Assembly (NCBI GenBank): GCA_026745465.1
Contig: JACYXH010000446.1
Coordinates: 926,466 to 990,465 of the forward strand
Reading direction: 5' to 3'
Origin: Lota lota
Lineage: Eukaryota; Chordata; Actinopteri; Gadiformes; Lotidae
DNA length: 64,000 bases
Shown: positions 13,212-24,994 of the stretch, one piece after another
How positions within the stretch are numbered: position 1 is the first letter of the stretch
Layout: each line of letters begins with the position of its first letter
Made by a program: the position numbers and the translations under genes
The notes under the pieces: generated by a model
Told to the model about the DNA's origin: nothing
The model's database searches: none
The model's input: only the letters and a program-made list of their open reading frames with translations

Positions 13212-14274
13212 CTGCCTCTTTGGTAAGCCGCCCATGTCATCAGCTCAATGTAAGCATCCACCTGCAGAATTGATTGACTTTATTCTGTCAGATGCAACGC
13301 AGCATTTGCTTATCTAAATTAATTCAATTTGCCCTGCTGTTCCTTTTCTTTTGTTTGTTGATGACATTCCCCTCAGTATAACACACAGAAAGAAATCCCT
13401 GGATTGAGATGTCTCAAATGCTTTCACCAACCGAGGGAACTGTGCTTTATCCAATAACTCACTTCCCTGACTACTCTCCCCTGCCTGTGCAACCAAAGGA
13501 TGTGAGGGGGCTTATATGCCCACATAAGCAAACTGTGTTTCCTGTGCAGTGCTCTCTATGCTCTACATAATTAGGTGTAGTTCATTCTCAATATTCATAT
13601 ACATGCCTTTGCATTTTTCACGATTTTAACCAATACCAATATATCAGGAGTTTTCTGAAAGCGACACCATATTGTGGCATTGGTCAGTGGGAGGACTGGT
13701 GCTCTGTGGCTCCCAGAATAGTAGTTAGCCCTAGTAGGAACTGCATCACTCACTGTAGCCTCTCTCCTTTACTTCCTCTTTGTTTTGCCCCTCTTCCACG
13801 GCGCCACACTTTGCCAGAAGGGCTGTTAATCTCTGTGTTTATGCCCACCTGACACACACACTCACACACACACACATAGGGATAGGGGACTTTCTATCGA
13901 CTCTCTGGATCGCTTTCCTCTATCCCTTTCCCATTTGCAGATGAAGAATGTCTCCACGAGTCTTAATCTAAAAGTGCTGTCTAAGTGCTAGTTCGTTAGG
14001 TTCTTCTGAGTCTGCTTTGTGTCATACCAGGCTCCATGGTTCTGTTCCAGGGCCCATTGGGGGGCACAGAGGCCACTGTGGGGCACAGGGGCCATGAGAT
14101 GTGTCTGGATGGCTTGATGAGAGTCTAGGTATGTCCCCGGGCCCAGGGAGGACACTGAGAGCTTCAGAGTGCCTGTGTCTCCTAAAGACTTCCTAAAGGA
14201 CCCTGAGACAGTTTGCTTGATGCAAAGGTCCGAATATTTAAGTTAAAGATTTCTAATAATTATTTTCCTGTTTC
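13212..14274. other. non-coding stretch
   Basis: A short CA run at 13853-13876. No gene recognised. Confidence 0.4.
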
Positions 14275-14314
14275 ATACTGACAGGACTGACCAGTCTGTC
14301 AGTCCTGTCAGTAT
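14275..14314. repeat. perfect 17-bp stem hairpin
   Basis: ATACTGACAGGACTGAC is followed by the loop CAGTCT and the exact reverse complement of the first arm. The stem does not extend into the flanks. It is too short for a typical miRNA precursor. Confidence 0.92.
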
Positions 14315-16502
14315 TTAATATACAGCACTTGCTTCTTCGGCCGGAAGCAAAGGGCATTGTTCAACTGTCTTTGCCGTGTTAGAAGAGTGCAATACTGCAC
14401 ACACAGTGATCTTGTGGAGGCTCTTTTAGGCATTTTGGATGCAAGTGGCCATGTCTGTGTCTGTACCAGAGACCTCGGCCTGTCAGCGACCCTGGGCCGT
14501 TCTGCCTCACAGGAGGCTATGGCTATGAGCCAAAAAGCTGAACCATTACAAAGTTAGTAGATTAATGGTAGTGGATGGTAAGTCTTTGCCGTCATTTAGC
14601 TGCAAAGGTGCCTGGATGTGAATTTCCTTCATGCCACAATTACACACAATCTTGGAAAGAGAATGTGGACAGCCCAGGAGAATGTGGTGAACCATTTTAA
14701 TGAATTTGAGTTCCTGTCATTTAGAGAAAAGTACAAGATGCTTTGGAAGTGGTGGACAATATGATCCTGACTAAGGGGAGATGATAAAAGCTGCTCCTGT
14801 AACATTCCATGATTGTGGACCATAAGTGAACACATACGTGATGGCAATAAATATTGTTCATGTTTTGTTACAACCCTGGAATTTCCAAGTTAGGACAATG
14901 CCGCGTTTTAGCGCATTTCTAATAAGTTATTTGAGTTAATGGCCTTCCATAGTTACCCGTGTCTTCCACAGGTTGTATGCTATGTAAGCAGGTTGATGGC
15001 CATAGCCTCCATGTGATAGTTTAAACCAAAACAGTAATTGCAAAGTTGGACCTCTGATACCATCGGAACAGAGAGAAGGGACAGTTAAAATCTGATAAAA
15101 GAGCCAGTAAAGGGCATAAAGTAGATATTTGGACATATAGGGTTGGTCTGAAGGGTAATGTGCAGTTGAATTATCAATGAGTTTGGGAGAAGAACAGGTA
15201 AGGAGTTGCAAACCAGAAATAGAGGCTAACTTCAGGTATCTCCCATATCTATAGGCTTATGTTTTAACCATAACGTTGTTCTGTAAAGCAGTTTAGCATC
15301 CGTTGATGTATGTTAAATGCAAATGTAATTCTAGTTCTTCTGCAAATGATCCGGCTGTTGTAGTTCAGTTTATTTATTTATTTCAACAACTTCTGATAAT
15401 AAAAAATAATAATAATTGTGCACGGCATTTTCCCCCAGGATCAATTTCTGTTATTATCTAAACAGCAACACCTCATTAGCATATCCGTTTTACATGAACT
15501 GGCCAAAAAAATTACATCTTTGGACGAAAACTATTGATAGACAAAGATCAGTCCTCTGAAAAACAAATGCAAATGGTATAAGCCGGACCAACATATAAGA
15601 CCACAATATTTAACCTGACTTTTATTTTTGTGTCTAAACATCTGTGGGCAGTGCACAGAACAAGCAGCGTACCTTGGGGAAGAACTGCATGTAAAGAAAA
15701 TCTGGAATCCATATCACAAACTAAAAATGGCATTACATTAGAGTTGAAGGCATTCCACAGCGCCTCTCAATGCAACCACATGACTTCCAGGTGGATCTGA
15801 AACCACCAACTCTCCTACCCAGTGGAGCGCGAGAAACCAACTCATTTGGATTCTCTGCAACAGTATTGCTGCAGCATGACCTGAGCAGACTGACGGATGA
15901 CACAAACTAAACAACTTCTGTCGGAAGTTAAAACTCCCCAACACTGTTAGGAGAAGCCACATTTCAGAGTGTGCTGGAGACGAAATAGCTCTCTATATTC
16001 GAGAAAAGTGGGCCATGGCCTAGGGGCCTAACATGTACCATGTACAACTATGGAATGAATCCGGGAATATGATGATCAGAAGAAGGGGGATGGAGACAAT
16101 GCAATAACCAATGTTATGGATATGTTGATACGAGCTAGGTGGAAATAATGTGTGCTTTGAATGAAACCGTGTTTATTTGCGTCGTTGTCCATCATCTGAC
16201 ATACTACACTACGGACATGGCCTGAAACCTAACGTATGTGTTCAAAGGAAGAGGTCAACGACGGTTTGTTTTGCTTGGTTCCATGTGGTGGTGACTATGT
16301 CTTGGGAGCAGATATTTGGCCCCTCCCATCCCCTTCCTATGCCAACTTAAGGCCCCCGCATCCGCCTGATTCATGAACATGTCAATGGTCTCGCCTTCAC
16401 TCCTCCGCCTCCTCCATTGTACTCCATCATTCTCCACTGACAGTACAGCCAAGGCTTTCGCTGGCTCCATGTAATAAACTGTGTTGTTTTCTTTAAAACA
16501 AT

Positions 16503-16503
<1 letters not shown>
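14315..16503. other. long non-coding stretch
   Basis: No gene, RNA or repeat recognised. Short open frames on both strands are unsupported. Confidence 0.4.
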
Positions 16504-16535
<32 letters not shown>

Positions 16536-16605
16536 TGCATACACACTAATGCGCAACACTCCAGACTTTAGTGGTCAATGGATTGAGGAGAGCGAGGCAT
16601 GGCTG
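16504..16605. repeat. (CA)n array plus second copy of a dispersed repeat edge
   Basis: The CA array at 16504-16533 is followed by a segment (16548-16605) about 80% identical to 10760-10818, in the same orientation. Confidence 0.6.
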
Positions 16606-16659
16606 GATGTCTTAATATAATAATATTTATTTTAAATATGCTGTTGTAGATGAACCTAT

Positions 16660-16700
16660 CTATAAATATTATATATATATATATTATTATATATAAACTG
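16660..16700. repeat. (AT)n-rich tract
   Basis: Nearly pure A/T with ATATAT runs interrupted by TTATTA. Confidence 0.8.
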
Positions 16701-16936
16701 CTTAAAACCCTCTGTGCGTTTATATCACACACACTCACTCACACACACAGACACACACAAAACATGTTTGTTTAATTATTTATCAAAAGTGCTCCATCTA
16801 CACACAACCACACACAGTATGTGTGTACATGTCTATTCCTCTCATAGGGTATGGATTACTCACATGTACGCCATGCCTGAAAGTAGTGTTTGTGTTTGTA
16901 GGGCGTGTTTAATAAAGTATGTGCTTGTTTATTTGA

Positions 16937-17932
<996 letters not shown>

Positions 17933-17958
17933 TCTAGCTCTCTCGCTCTCTCTCTCTC

Positions 17959-17989
17959 TGATGATTGGTTTATTAAATACCAATCATCA
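17959..17989. repeat. perfect 11-bp stem hairpin
   Basis: TGATGATTGGT and ACCAATCATCA flank a 9-nt AT-only loop, directly after the TC run. The arms contain ATTGG/CCAAT. Confidence 0.9.
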
Positions 17990-18447
17990 AGCAGTGATTC
18001 ACCATTTAGTGCGCACGCCAGCCTAAACCAAGCGGCAGTCTTGACGGTCTGAAAAAATTACTCACACAGAAGTGAATAAACCTGGTTTCAACCTGCAGTT
18101 CCATCACTGATGCTACGTCCATATTTTATACAGTCTATGGCCTAAACACATAGTCACAGGGGATTATGAGACAGCAGAAATGTTACATCAACTGTTAATC
18201 TCACTCTTTTATTTTTAATCTGTAGATGGTTCTCTACACATTTGCGCAACTAGGCAGGGTATAGGAATTAAACCTGCTCACAACTTTATAATATGTGAAA
18301 GTTTGGCTTTACAACATCTATGGTCTGTACAGCATTTAAAAATAAGTAATATTATTACTGCCCTTAATCCAAAATATATTCTGTACCTTTTGGTTTTGGC
18401 TCATGGTCCATTAGACCTCCATCTCTCGATTTCAAGCGAGTAGGATA
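17990..18447. other. non-coding stretch left of Sushi copy 1
   Basis: Nothing recognised. Confidence 0.4.
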
Positions 18448-18452
18448 GTTGG

Positions 18453-18976
18453 TGTCATGAATCCAGCACCTTGAGCCTGTTTTGCCTTGGTTTCGTTTAT
18501 TCCTCTGACCTGAAGTCCAATTTTCCTGAGTTTCCTGAACACATCCCGGCTGATTGTCTAACTACGTTCACCTGCTGCAATCTGCACACCTTGTCCTGAT
18601 CATCACCTCTGCACTATTTAAGCCATGACCAGACAGCCATTCCCTGCCGGATCGTTAGCGTAACCAGTATGTTTAGCTCTCGTATCAAGCTTCAAGTTTT
18701 TGCAAAGTAGTTGCTGTTTTTGTCTCTGTTTGCCTGTCGCTAATCTGCCGCCTACTCCTCTGTCTACAGTTACTCACCTGGATTGTCACTCACACCTGCC
18801 TGGCTGTCTACTTCACTGCAGCTTGTTGGATCAGCACAAAGACCTCCAGCCTTCCAGCCTTACCCACTCCCGACCAACATTCGAAATTCAGTTTCCAAAT
18901 AAATACTCACCTTGTAAATTCCAACTTACCTTGTCCTGGTCTGCTTTTGGGTTCCTGCACTAGACAAATCGTGACA
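18453..18976 (+). repeat. 5' LTR of Sushi copy 1
   Basis: Runs from TGTCATGAATCC to AATCGTGACA, with TGTCA/TGACA inverted ends. TATTTAA at 18615-18621 is a TATA box, and AATAAA at 18898-18903 is the polyadenylation signal. R is inferred to begin near GCCGGATCGTT (18646). Confidence 0.93.
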
Positions 18977-18977
18977 G

Positions 18978-18988
18978 AACGATCCGGC
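18978..18988 (+). other. self-priming primer-binding site of Sushi copy 1
   Basis: AACGATCCGGC lies one base after the LTR. It is the exact reverse complement of GCCGGATCGTT (18646-18656), 25 bp downstream of the TATA box, where transcription should start. Tf1/Sushi elements are known to prime reverse transcription with the 5' end of their own RNA, and this geometry fits. Confidence 0.8.
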
Positions 18989-18992
18989 CAAG

Positions 18993-19971
18993 ATGAACCC
19001 AGCGGATCTGGACTCAGTTCGCCATGCCATTTCCCAGCAAGGAATTATGTTGGGACAGCACGGTGTGGCACTACAGGAGATAACGAGCGCAATTCTACTC
19101 CTACCACTGTCCAGGCTCAGCTCAGTGCTCTAGCAGTTTCTTCACCACCTGTTTCTCCACCCTCGCTTGCTGTCTCAGACTGCGTCGTTCCGAGAGCCCA
19201 AAGTTCCGACACCGGATAAGTATGATGGGGATTTGGGAGGATGTCGTTCTTTTCTCATGCAATGTTACTTGGTTTTTGACTTGCAACCCAACTCATATGC
19301 TTCTGATAAAGCTAGGATTACCTTTGTTATTGATCTGCTGCGGGGAAAGCCTCTGGAGTGGGCATCTGCCCTATGGGAACGAAAGGACTCCTGCTTATCG
19401 TCGTACCACACGTTCTCAGCCATGATGAGGAAACTTTTTGATCATCCCGTCCGAGGAGAGGACACATCGAAGCGGTTGTGCTCTCTGCGCCAGGGATCAC
19501 GCAGCGTAGCAGATTTTGTGATTGAATTCAGAACATTGGCAGGGGAAAGTGGGTGGAATGAGGAATCACTACAGGCTATGTTTCATCAGGGGTTATCTGA
19601 ACAGTTAAAGGATGAATTAATCTCTTATCCTGAGCCTAGGGACTTGGACAAGTTGGTGGCTTTGTCTATTCGGGTTGATAACAGGTGCCGAGAGAGAAGG
19701 AGGGATAAACGTGAGGTTTTCCAACCATTCTCCGTGTCATCAACCTTCCAAATCTGGAAATGGAGCGGAGTTGGGGAACCGAGCTACATCCCAGGAGTTT
19801 AAGGCGGAACAGCGGTCATCAGATTTCGAACCCATGCAGGTGGGACGTCACGGATTGTCAGTAGAAGAGCGCCAGCTTAGACGCGAGTCAAACAGCTGTT
19901 TTTACTGCGGTAAAAGGAACCATCACATCTCCTCCTGCCCACAGAGGCCGTTAAACTCCCAGGCTCGCTAA
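18993..19971 (+). pseudogene. gag region, Sushi copy 1
   Basis: Starts MNPADLDSVRHAIS at the first ATG after the primer site. A capsid-type segment contains FLMQCYLVFDLQP and PVRGEDTSKRLCSLRQGS. A single CCHC zinc knuckle, [14 protein letters not shown], lies near the 3' end (about 19900-19945). In Sushi-ichi, Gag and Pol are joined by ribosomal frameshifting; here pol follows immediately. This fossil region is broken. Confidence 0.88.
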
Positions 19972-19973
19972 GA

Positions 19974-22607
19974 GTGGGAGGATTCTTAGCGAGCCAATCT
20001 CAGTTTTCCAACGATCCTGTAAGACCTCCAGTTCCTGTCACACTCATGAACTCTAATCATTCTGTTGAGATTAACGCTTTGATAGATTCAGGGGCGGATG
20101 ACAGCTTCATGGACGCCAATCTGGTGGAGCAGCTGGGCCACTCCAAGGAATGTCTCCCGGAGGCCATTGAAGCTACCACACTTAACGGCGAATTTTTGGC
20201 ACAGATAACTAAGAGAACTGGACCTGTTAACATGCTGATATCAGGAAATCATTCAGAGGTCATATCCTTTTTCATCTTGCACTCTCCTCACGCTCCTCTG
20301 GCTTTGGGTTACCCATGGCTTCAAGAACATAACCCCACTATTGATTGGGTCACTGGCAAGGTAACCAACTGGAGTATAAAGTGTAATGCTAACTGTCTTA
20401 AAACGGCATGTGCCCCCTCTGCTTCTAAACAGGGCCTGGACCCACCACCTCCAGACATGTCGATGGTTCCCGATGTTTACCACAATCTTAAGGAGGTGTT
20501 TAGCAAACAGAAGGCCCTGTCTCTGCCTCCCCACCGACCGTATGATTGTGCTATCAAGCTTATACCTGGAGCTACCTACCCTAAGGGACGATTCATCCGT
20601 GATTACAGCAGAGTGGCCGCTCCGCTCATTGCCCTGACTTCAAGTTCCAGATCCTTCGGTTGGAATCCGGAGGCAAACAAAGCTTTCCCGGATCTTAAGA
20701 AGCGCTTCACTGATGCGCCTATCCTATCTCACCCAGATACATCTCGTCAGTTTGTTGTGGAAGTGGATGCGTCCGATGTGGGAGTCGGTGCGATTTATTT
20801 CCCAGCGGACCTCCAGTGACAATAAGATTCATCCCTGTGCCTTTTTCTCTCGTCGTCTCTCTCCAGCTGAAAGAAACTATGATGTGGGGAACCGGGAACT
20901 GCTCGCTGTCAAACTCGCCTTGGAGGAGTGGCGCCACTGGCTGGAGGGGGCTGAGCAGCCATTTGTGGTTTGGACAGACCACAAGAACCTTGCATACGTG
21001 CAATCCGCCAGGCGTCTAAACTCACGTCAAGCCAGGTGGGCCTTGTTTTTTGGACGCTTCAATTTTTCCCTCACCTTTCGACCAGGCTCACGGAATGGCA
21101 AGGCGGACGCTCTCTCTCGGATGTTTTCCAAGGCAGCGAAAGATGAGGCAACACCGGAGACTATTCTGCCTCAAAGACTCATCGTGGGTGCTGTCACCTG
21201 GAGGATCGAGGAGGAGGTGATGACAGCCCTTCGGACTCAGCCCGGTCCTGGTAATGGTCCGCCAGGTCGTCTGTTTGTGCCTGACTCTGTCCGTTCTGCT
21301 GTGCTTCAGTGGGCCCATGCCAGCAAGATGGCTTGTCACCCTAGTGTGGCTAGAACAAGGGCTTTACTGTGCAGACGGTTTTGGTGGCCTGCCATGGGAG
21401 ACCAGACTCAGAGTTTTGTTGCTGCGTGCCCGGTGTGCTCTCAAAATAAGGGAACCAATCGACCCAGCTCTGAACTTCTGCATCCTCTGCCTATTCCGCG
21501 GCGACCTTGGTCGCATCTGGATTTTGTGTCTGGGTTGCCCTTATCTGAGGGGAACACTGTTGTTCTGACGGTAGTGGACAGATTCAGCAAGTTTGCTCAC
21601 TTTCTGCCTCTTCCCAAGCTTCCGTCTGCCACTGAGACTGCAAATATTCTGGTCAAGGAAGTGTTTAGGAAACACGGTCTACCTGGTGACATTGTTTCAG
21701 ATCGTGGCCCGCAGTTCACCACTGCCGTTTGGAGAGCTTTCTGCCTAGCCATTGGAGCAACTGTCAGCCTCACATCTGGATTCCATCCCCAGTCTAATGG
21801 TCAAGCTGAAAGGGCCAACCAGAAGATTGAGTCCACGCTTCGTTGCCTTGTCTCTTCTAATCCCACCACCTGGTCCTCTCAGCTACCATGGGTAGAGTAC
21901 GCCCATAACACTCTCCCGACCTCTGCCACTGGGATGTCCCCCTTTCAATGTCTGTATGGATATCAACCGCCCCTATTTCCATCACAGGAGAAGGATCTCT
22001 CAGTTCCCTCAGTCCAAGCTCACATTCGCCGTTGCCACCGGACCTGGCATCGTGCCAGGAAGAACCTTGTTAAGGCCTCGGACTGTTACCAGCGACAAGC
22101 CAAACGTCATTGTGTTCCGGCCCCTACCTACGCGGTTGGGGATAAGGTCTGGTTGGCCACCCGGAATCTGCCCCTACGGACTGAATCTAAGAAACTGTCC
22201 CCTAAGTTTATTGGTCCGTTTGTGTTGGAACGGATCATAAACCCAGTTGTTGTCCGACTCAAAGGACCCTCAGAGTACATCCTGCCTTCCATGTCTCCTA
22301 CCTTAAGCCTGTTCTCCTCAGTCCCCTGTTGCCCCCGCCTCCTCGTCCGCCTCCCCCTCGGATAATTGACGGGGGACCTGTCTACACCGTTCGGCGCATA
22401 ATGGACTCCAGACGACGTGGGCGTGGTTTCCAATACCTTGTGGACTGGGAGGGTTACGGTCCTGAGCAGAGGAGCTGGATACCTCGGCGCCAGATCCTTG
22501 ATGCCGACCTGCTCCGGGACTTCTATAGGCTCCATCCTGGTGCCCCGGGTGGTCCGCCCGGTGGCGTCCGTAGGAGGGGGGGTACTGTCATGAATCCTGC
22601 ACCTTGA
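19974..22607 (+). pseudogene. pol region (protease, RT/RNase H, integrase, chromodomain), Sushi copy 1
   Basis: The protease motif [11 protein letters not shown] is at about 20080-20110. RNase H follows with [11 protein letters not shown]. Integrase has an HHCC finger ([14 protein letters not shown] to CPVCSQNK, about 21310-21450) and a catalytic core with [21 protein letters not shown] and [15 protein letters not shown] (about 21540-21830). A chromodomain, YLVDWEGYG to RSWIPRRQI, is at about 22430-22500 and is known in related chromoviruses to steer integration to marked chromatin. The last codons run into the 3' LTR. Broken; shorter than copy 2. Confidence 0.9.
22572..22585 (+). other. polypurine tract of Sushi copy 1
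   Basis: AGGAGGGGGGGTAC directly precedes the 3' LTR, the expected plus-strand primer position. Confidence 0.75.
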
Positions 22608-23110
22608 GCCTGTTTTGCCTTGGTTTCCTTTATTCCTCTGACCTGAAGTCCAATTTTCCTGAGTTTCCTGAACACATCCCGGCTGATTGTCTAACTACGT
22701 TCACCTGCTGCAATCTGCACACCTTGTCCTGATCATCACCTCTGCACTATTTAAGCCATGACCAGACATCCATTCCCTGCCGGATCGTTAGCGTAACCAG
22801 TATGTTTAGCTCTTGTATCAAGCTTCAAGCTTTTGCAAAGTAGTTGCTGTTTTTGTCTCTGTTTGCCTGTCGCTGATCTGCCGCCTACTCCTCTGTCTAC
22901 AGTTACTCACCTGGATTGTCACTCACACCTGCCTGGCTGTCTACTTCACTGCAGCATTGTTGGATCAGCACAAAGACCTCCAGCCTTCCAGCCTCACCCA
23001 CTCCCGACCAACATTCGAAATTCAGTTTCCAAATAAATACTCACCTTGTAAATTCCAACTTATCTCGTCCTGGTCTGCTTTTAGGTTCCTGCACTAGACA
23101 AATCGTGACA
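22586..23110 (+). repeat. 3' LTR of Sushi copy 1
   Basis: 525 bp, about 98% like the 5' LTR by eye, ending AATCGTGACA before GTTGG. Confidence 0.93.
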
Positions 23111-23115
23111 GTTGG

Positions 23116-23235
23116 AGTGATTGCCCACAGGTCCAAAAAGCCACAAACCATCTGATTCTTAACAAATAAAACATCATAGGGGTACAAAAAAATGATAATA
23201 CATATTATATTTGAACAAAGGCTCCAGAGACTATA
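23116..23235. other. non-coding flank right of Sushi copy 1
   Basis: AT-rich; nothing recognised. Confidence 0.4.
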
Positions 23236-23880
23236 ATGCATGACACTCCTCATGGTCTCCATCCTTATGTGTTATTACAATCAAACACACACTCTAGCTG
23301 TGCGACGCCAGCACAGAGAATCCCCAATTCTCCATGGGTTTATCTATCTTGTGTCGTTGCGGCTGCAACACCTGCTGCCTTGGCACCGCCATGTCTCTCC
23401 GCAAATGAGTGGGACGAGGTGGGCATCTGCCTGGATGTCTGCTGCGAAGGATGTCATGGCTGCCTTGGCCTCCATGCGGATCCAAGCTCCATTATTGGAT
23501 GAAACATGGTCTCTCTCTCGCGCGGGCGTGTGCGCCAATGCATTTCTTGTAGGGAAATATGTGTCGATGGCGGTCAGCGTGAACAGGTGGTTAAATAGGT
23601 TGGAGAATATGGCAAGAGGCCACATGCGCACATGCCGTCTGTCTCTTGTGTGGAGTCTCTGTGCCACTGGTTCCATTGGTCCACACCGACCACGGTGTGA
23701 TTTGTTTTTCTTTCTCTCTGTGCCAACGATGGCCATACAAAGGAAAATGTGGCGTAATTGTCAAAATACACTGTGTTGTGTGTCCATTATGATTTTAATT
23801 AAATCTGCGTGGAAATTAAGAGTCAAGTCAATTGCTACCAAGGTAACCATTCTGTGCGTGTGGACAATAAAGTGGTGAAG
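23236..23880. other. GC-richer patch with overlapping long frames, unidentified
   Basis: A 212-codon plus-strand frame (23240-23878) overlaps 130- and 63-codon minus-strand frames (23736-23344 and 23485-23294). The composition is more balanced than the surroundings and no simple repeat explains it. The minus frame contains MWPLAIFSNLFNHLF and MEAKAAMTSFAADI. I recognise neither strand. It could be a decayed transposase or retrocopy, or chance openness. Confidence 0.2.
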
Positions 23881-24978
23881 AAACTAAGAAAATTGTTCTC
23901 TAACTCATGTATTTATTGTACGTATTGTTTTTGCGATGCAGTTTTGGATGTTCAGTTAAAGTCATGTAAAGTGGACAGGACAGAAATATAGGCTTTTACA
24001 CTGATTGTATGGTTAAACATGTAAAATTGAAACTTGAATCACTCTTCCTTCTAGTGATTAACAGGTTGAATGAAAAATGAACACAAATAAAAGTGTACTT
24101 ACAACACAAACAGTGCATTGATCATCTGGTTGCATGAGGAGACACAACCCTCGATTTTTATACTACTTCTATTTTTAACCTATACTACTGCTAAGGTGCC
24201 TTTAAGAAATGTCAACACAATGTACGCAACTAAGGCATTTAGCATAGTAACCACAGTTCATCCTGTCTTGTATACAAGACAAAATAGTCTTGCTGAATTG
24301 TATCACTAACTAACAGCTTGGTATCCCAGGGTAATTTATTTAATGAAAGCGGTGAATTAAAACACTAATTCATTTTTTTCATTTTGGTAGCGTGGTAGAG
24401 GAGCAACATGAATCCTCCATGAACTGCTTTAGCAGTTGCAGCAGAGTGAGGCAATTCAATGTATAAATAAATGACACAAATTCACACAAACATGTACACA
24501 GAAAAGACACATCTGATGAGAACTTAAATATAAATATGTTCCATAACAGGCCAATGCAATCCATTACTGTGTAGAGACCGATATAGTTAACTTTTTTTCC
24601 CCAAGCAACACTTAACTGCACTCATAGAAGTATGCATCAGCATGGGTACATTCTGTGACTGTACATTCAGTATATGTAAATTCTCTATATGTGCCTTCAG
24701 TGTCTGTACATTAGGTATGCGTGCGAGAATCAGCTAATGTTCTATGAACTGAATAGGCCTTACAATTGGCCTTACAATTAACAAGAGTCTGTGCTGTGAG
24801 AAACAATGCCTGCTGTGATGCAATTGGGTTGTCAGGTTTCTGACACACCCTTGCATGCCCCAGGGCATTTACCTGGCAAAGACACTGTCCAGATGTATAC
24901 AGCTGCCACCAGTCTCACTCTAATCCCCCACCTCCCCCAAAAGCAAGGTCTATCCAGAAAAGGAAACTGGTCCAGTCC
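23881..24978. other. non-coding stretch
   Basis: Contains the palindrome at 24264-24281 (separate entry). Tandem-like TGTACATTCAGT/TGTACATTAGG words at 24660-24720. No gene recognised. Confidence 0.4.
24264..24281. repeat. perfect 18-bp palindrome
   Basis: TGTCTTGTATACAAGACA has no spacer and could be a dimeric protein-binding site or chance. Confidence 0.85.
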
Positions 24979-24994
24979 GGGGGGGGGGGGGGGG
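24979..24994 (+). repeat. homopolymer G run, 16 nt
   Basis: Sixteen consecutive G after GGTCCAGTCC. Confidence 0.95.

Larger units (their letters stand above)
18453..23110 (+). mobile_element. Ty3/Gypsy retrotransposon, Sushi (Tf1-like chromovirus) lineage, copy 1, broken
   Basis: Two LTRs of about 524 bp enclose gag and pol in the order gag, protease, RT/RNase H, integrase, chromodomain. The element is flanked by the 5-bp duplication GTTGG (18448-18452 and 23111-23115). The Gag start MNPADLDSVRHAIS and the C-terminal chromodomain place it with the Sushi group, relatives of the domesticated PEG10 and RTL genes of mammals. It is about 700 bp shorter than copy 2 and is broken, with at least five breaks. 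The two LTRs differ at roughly a dozen positions (about 2%), which suggests an insertion a few million years old at typical vertebrate rates. Confidence 0.93.
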
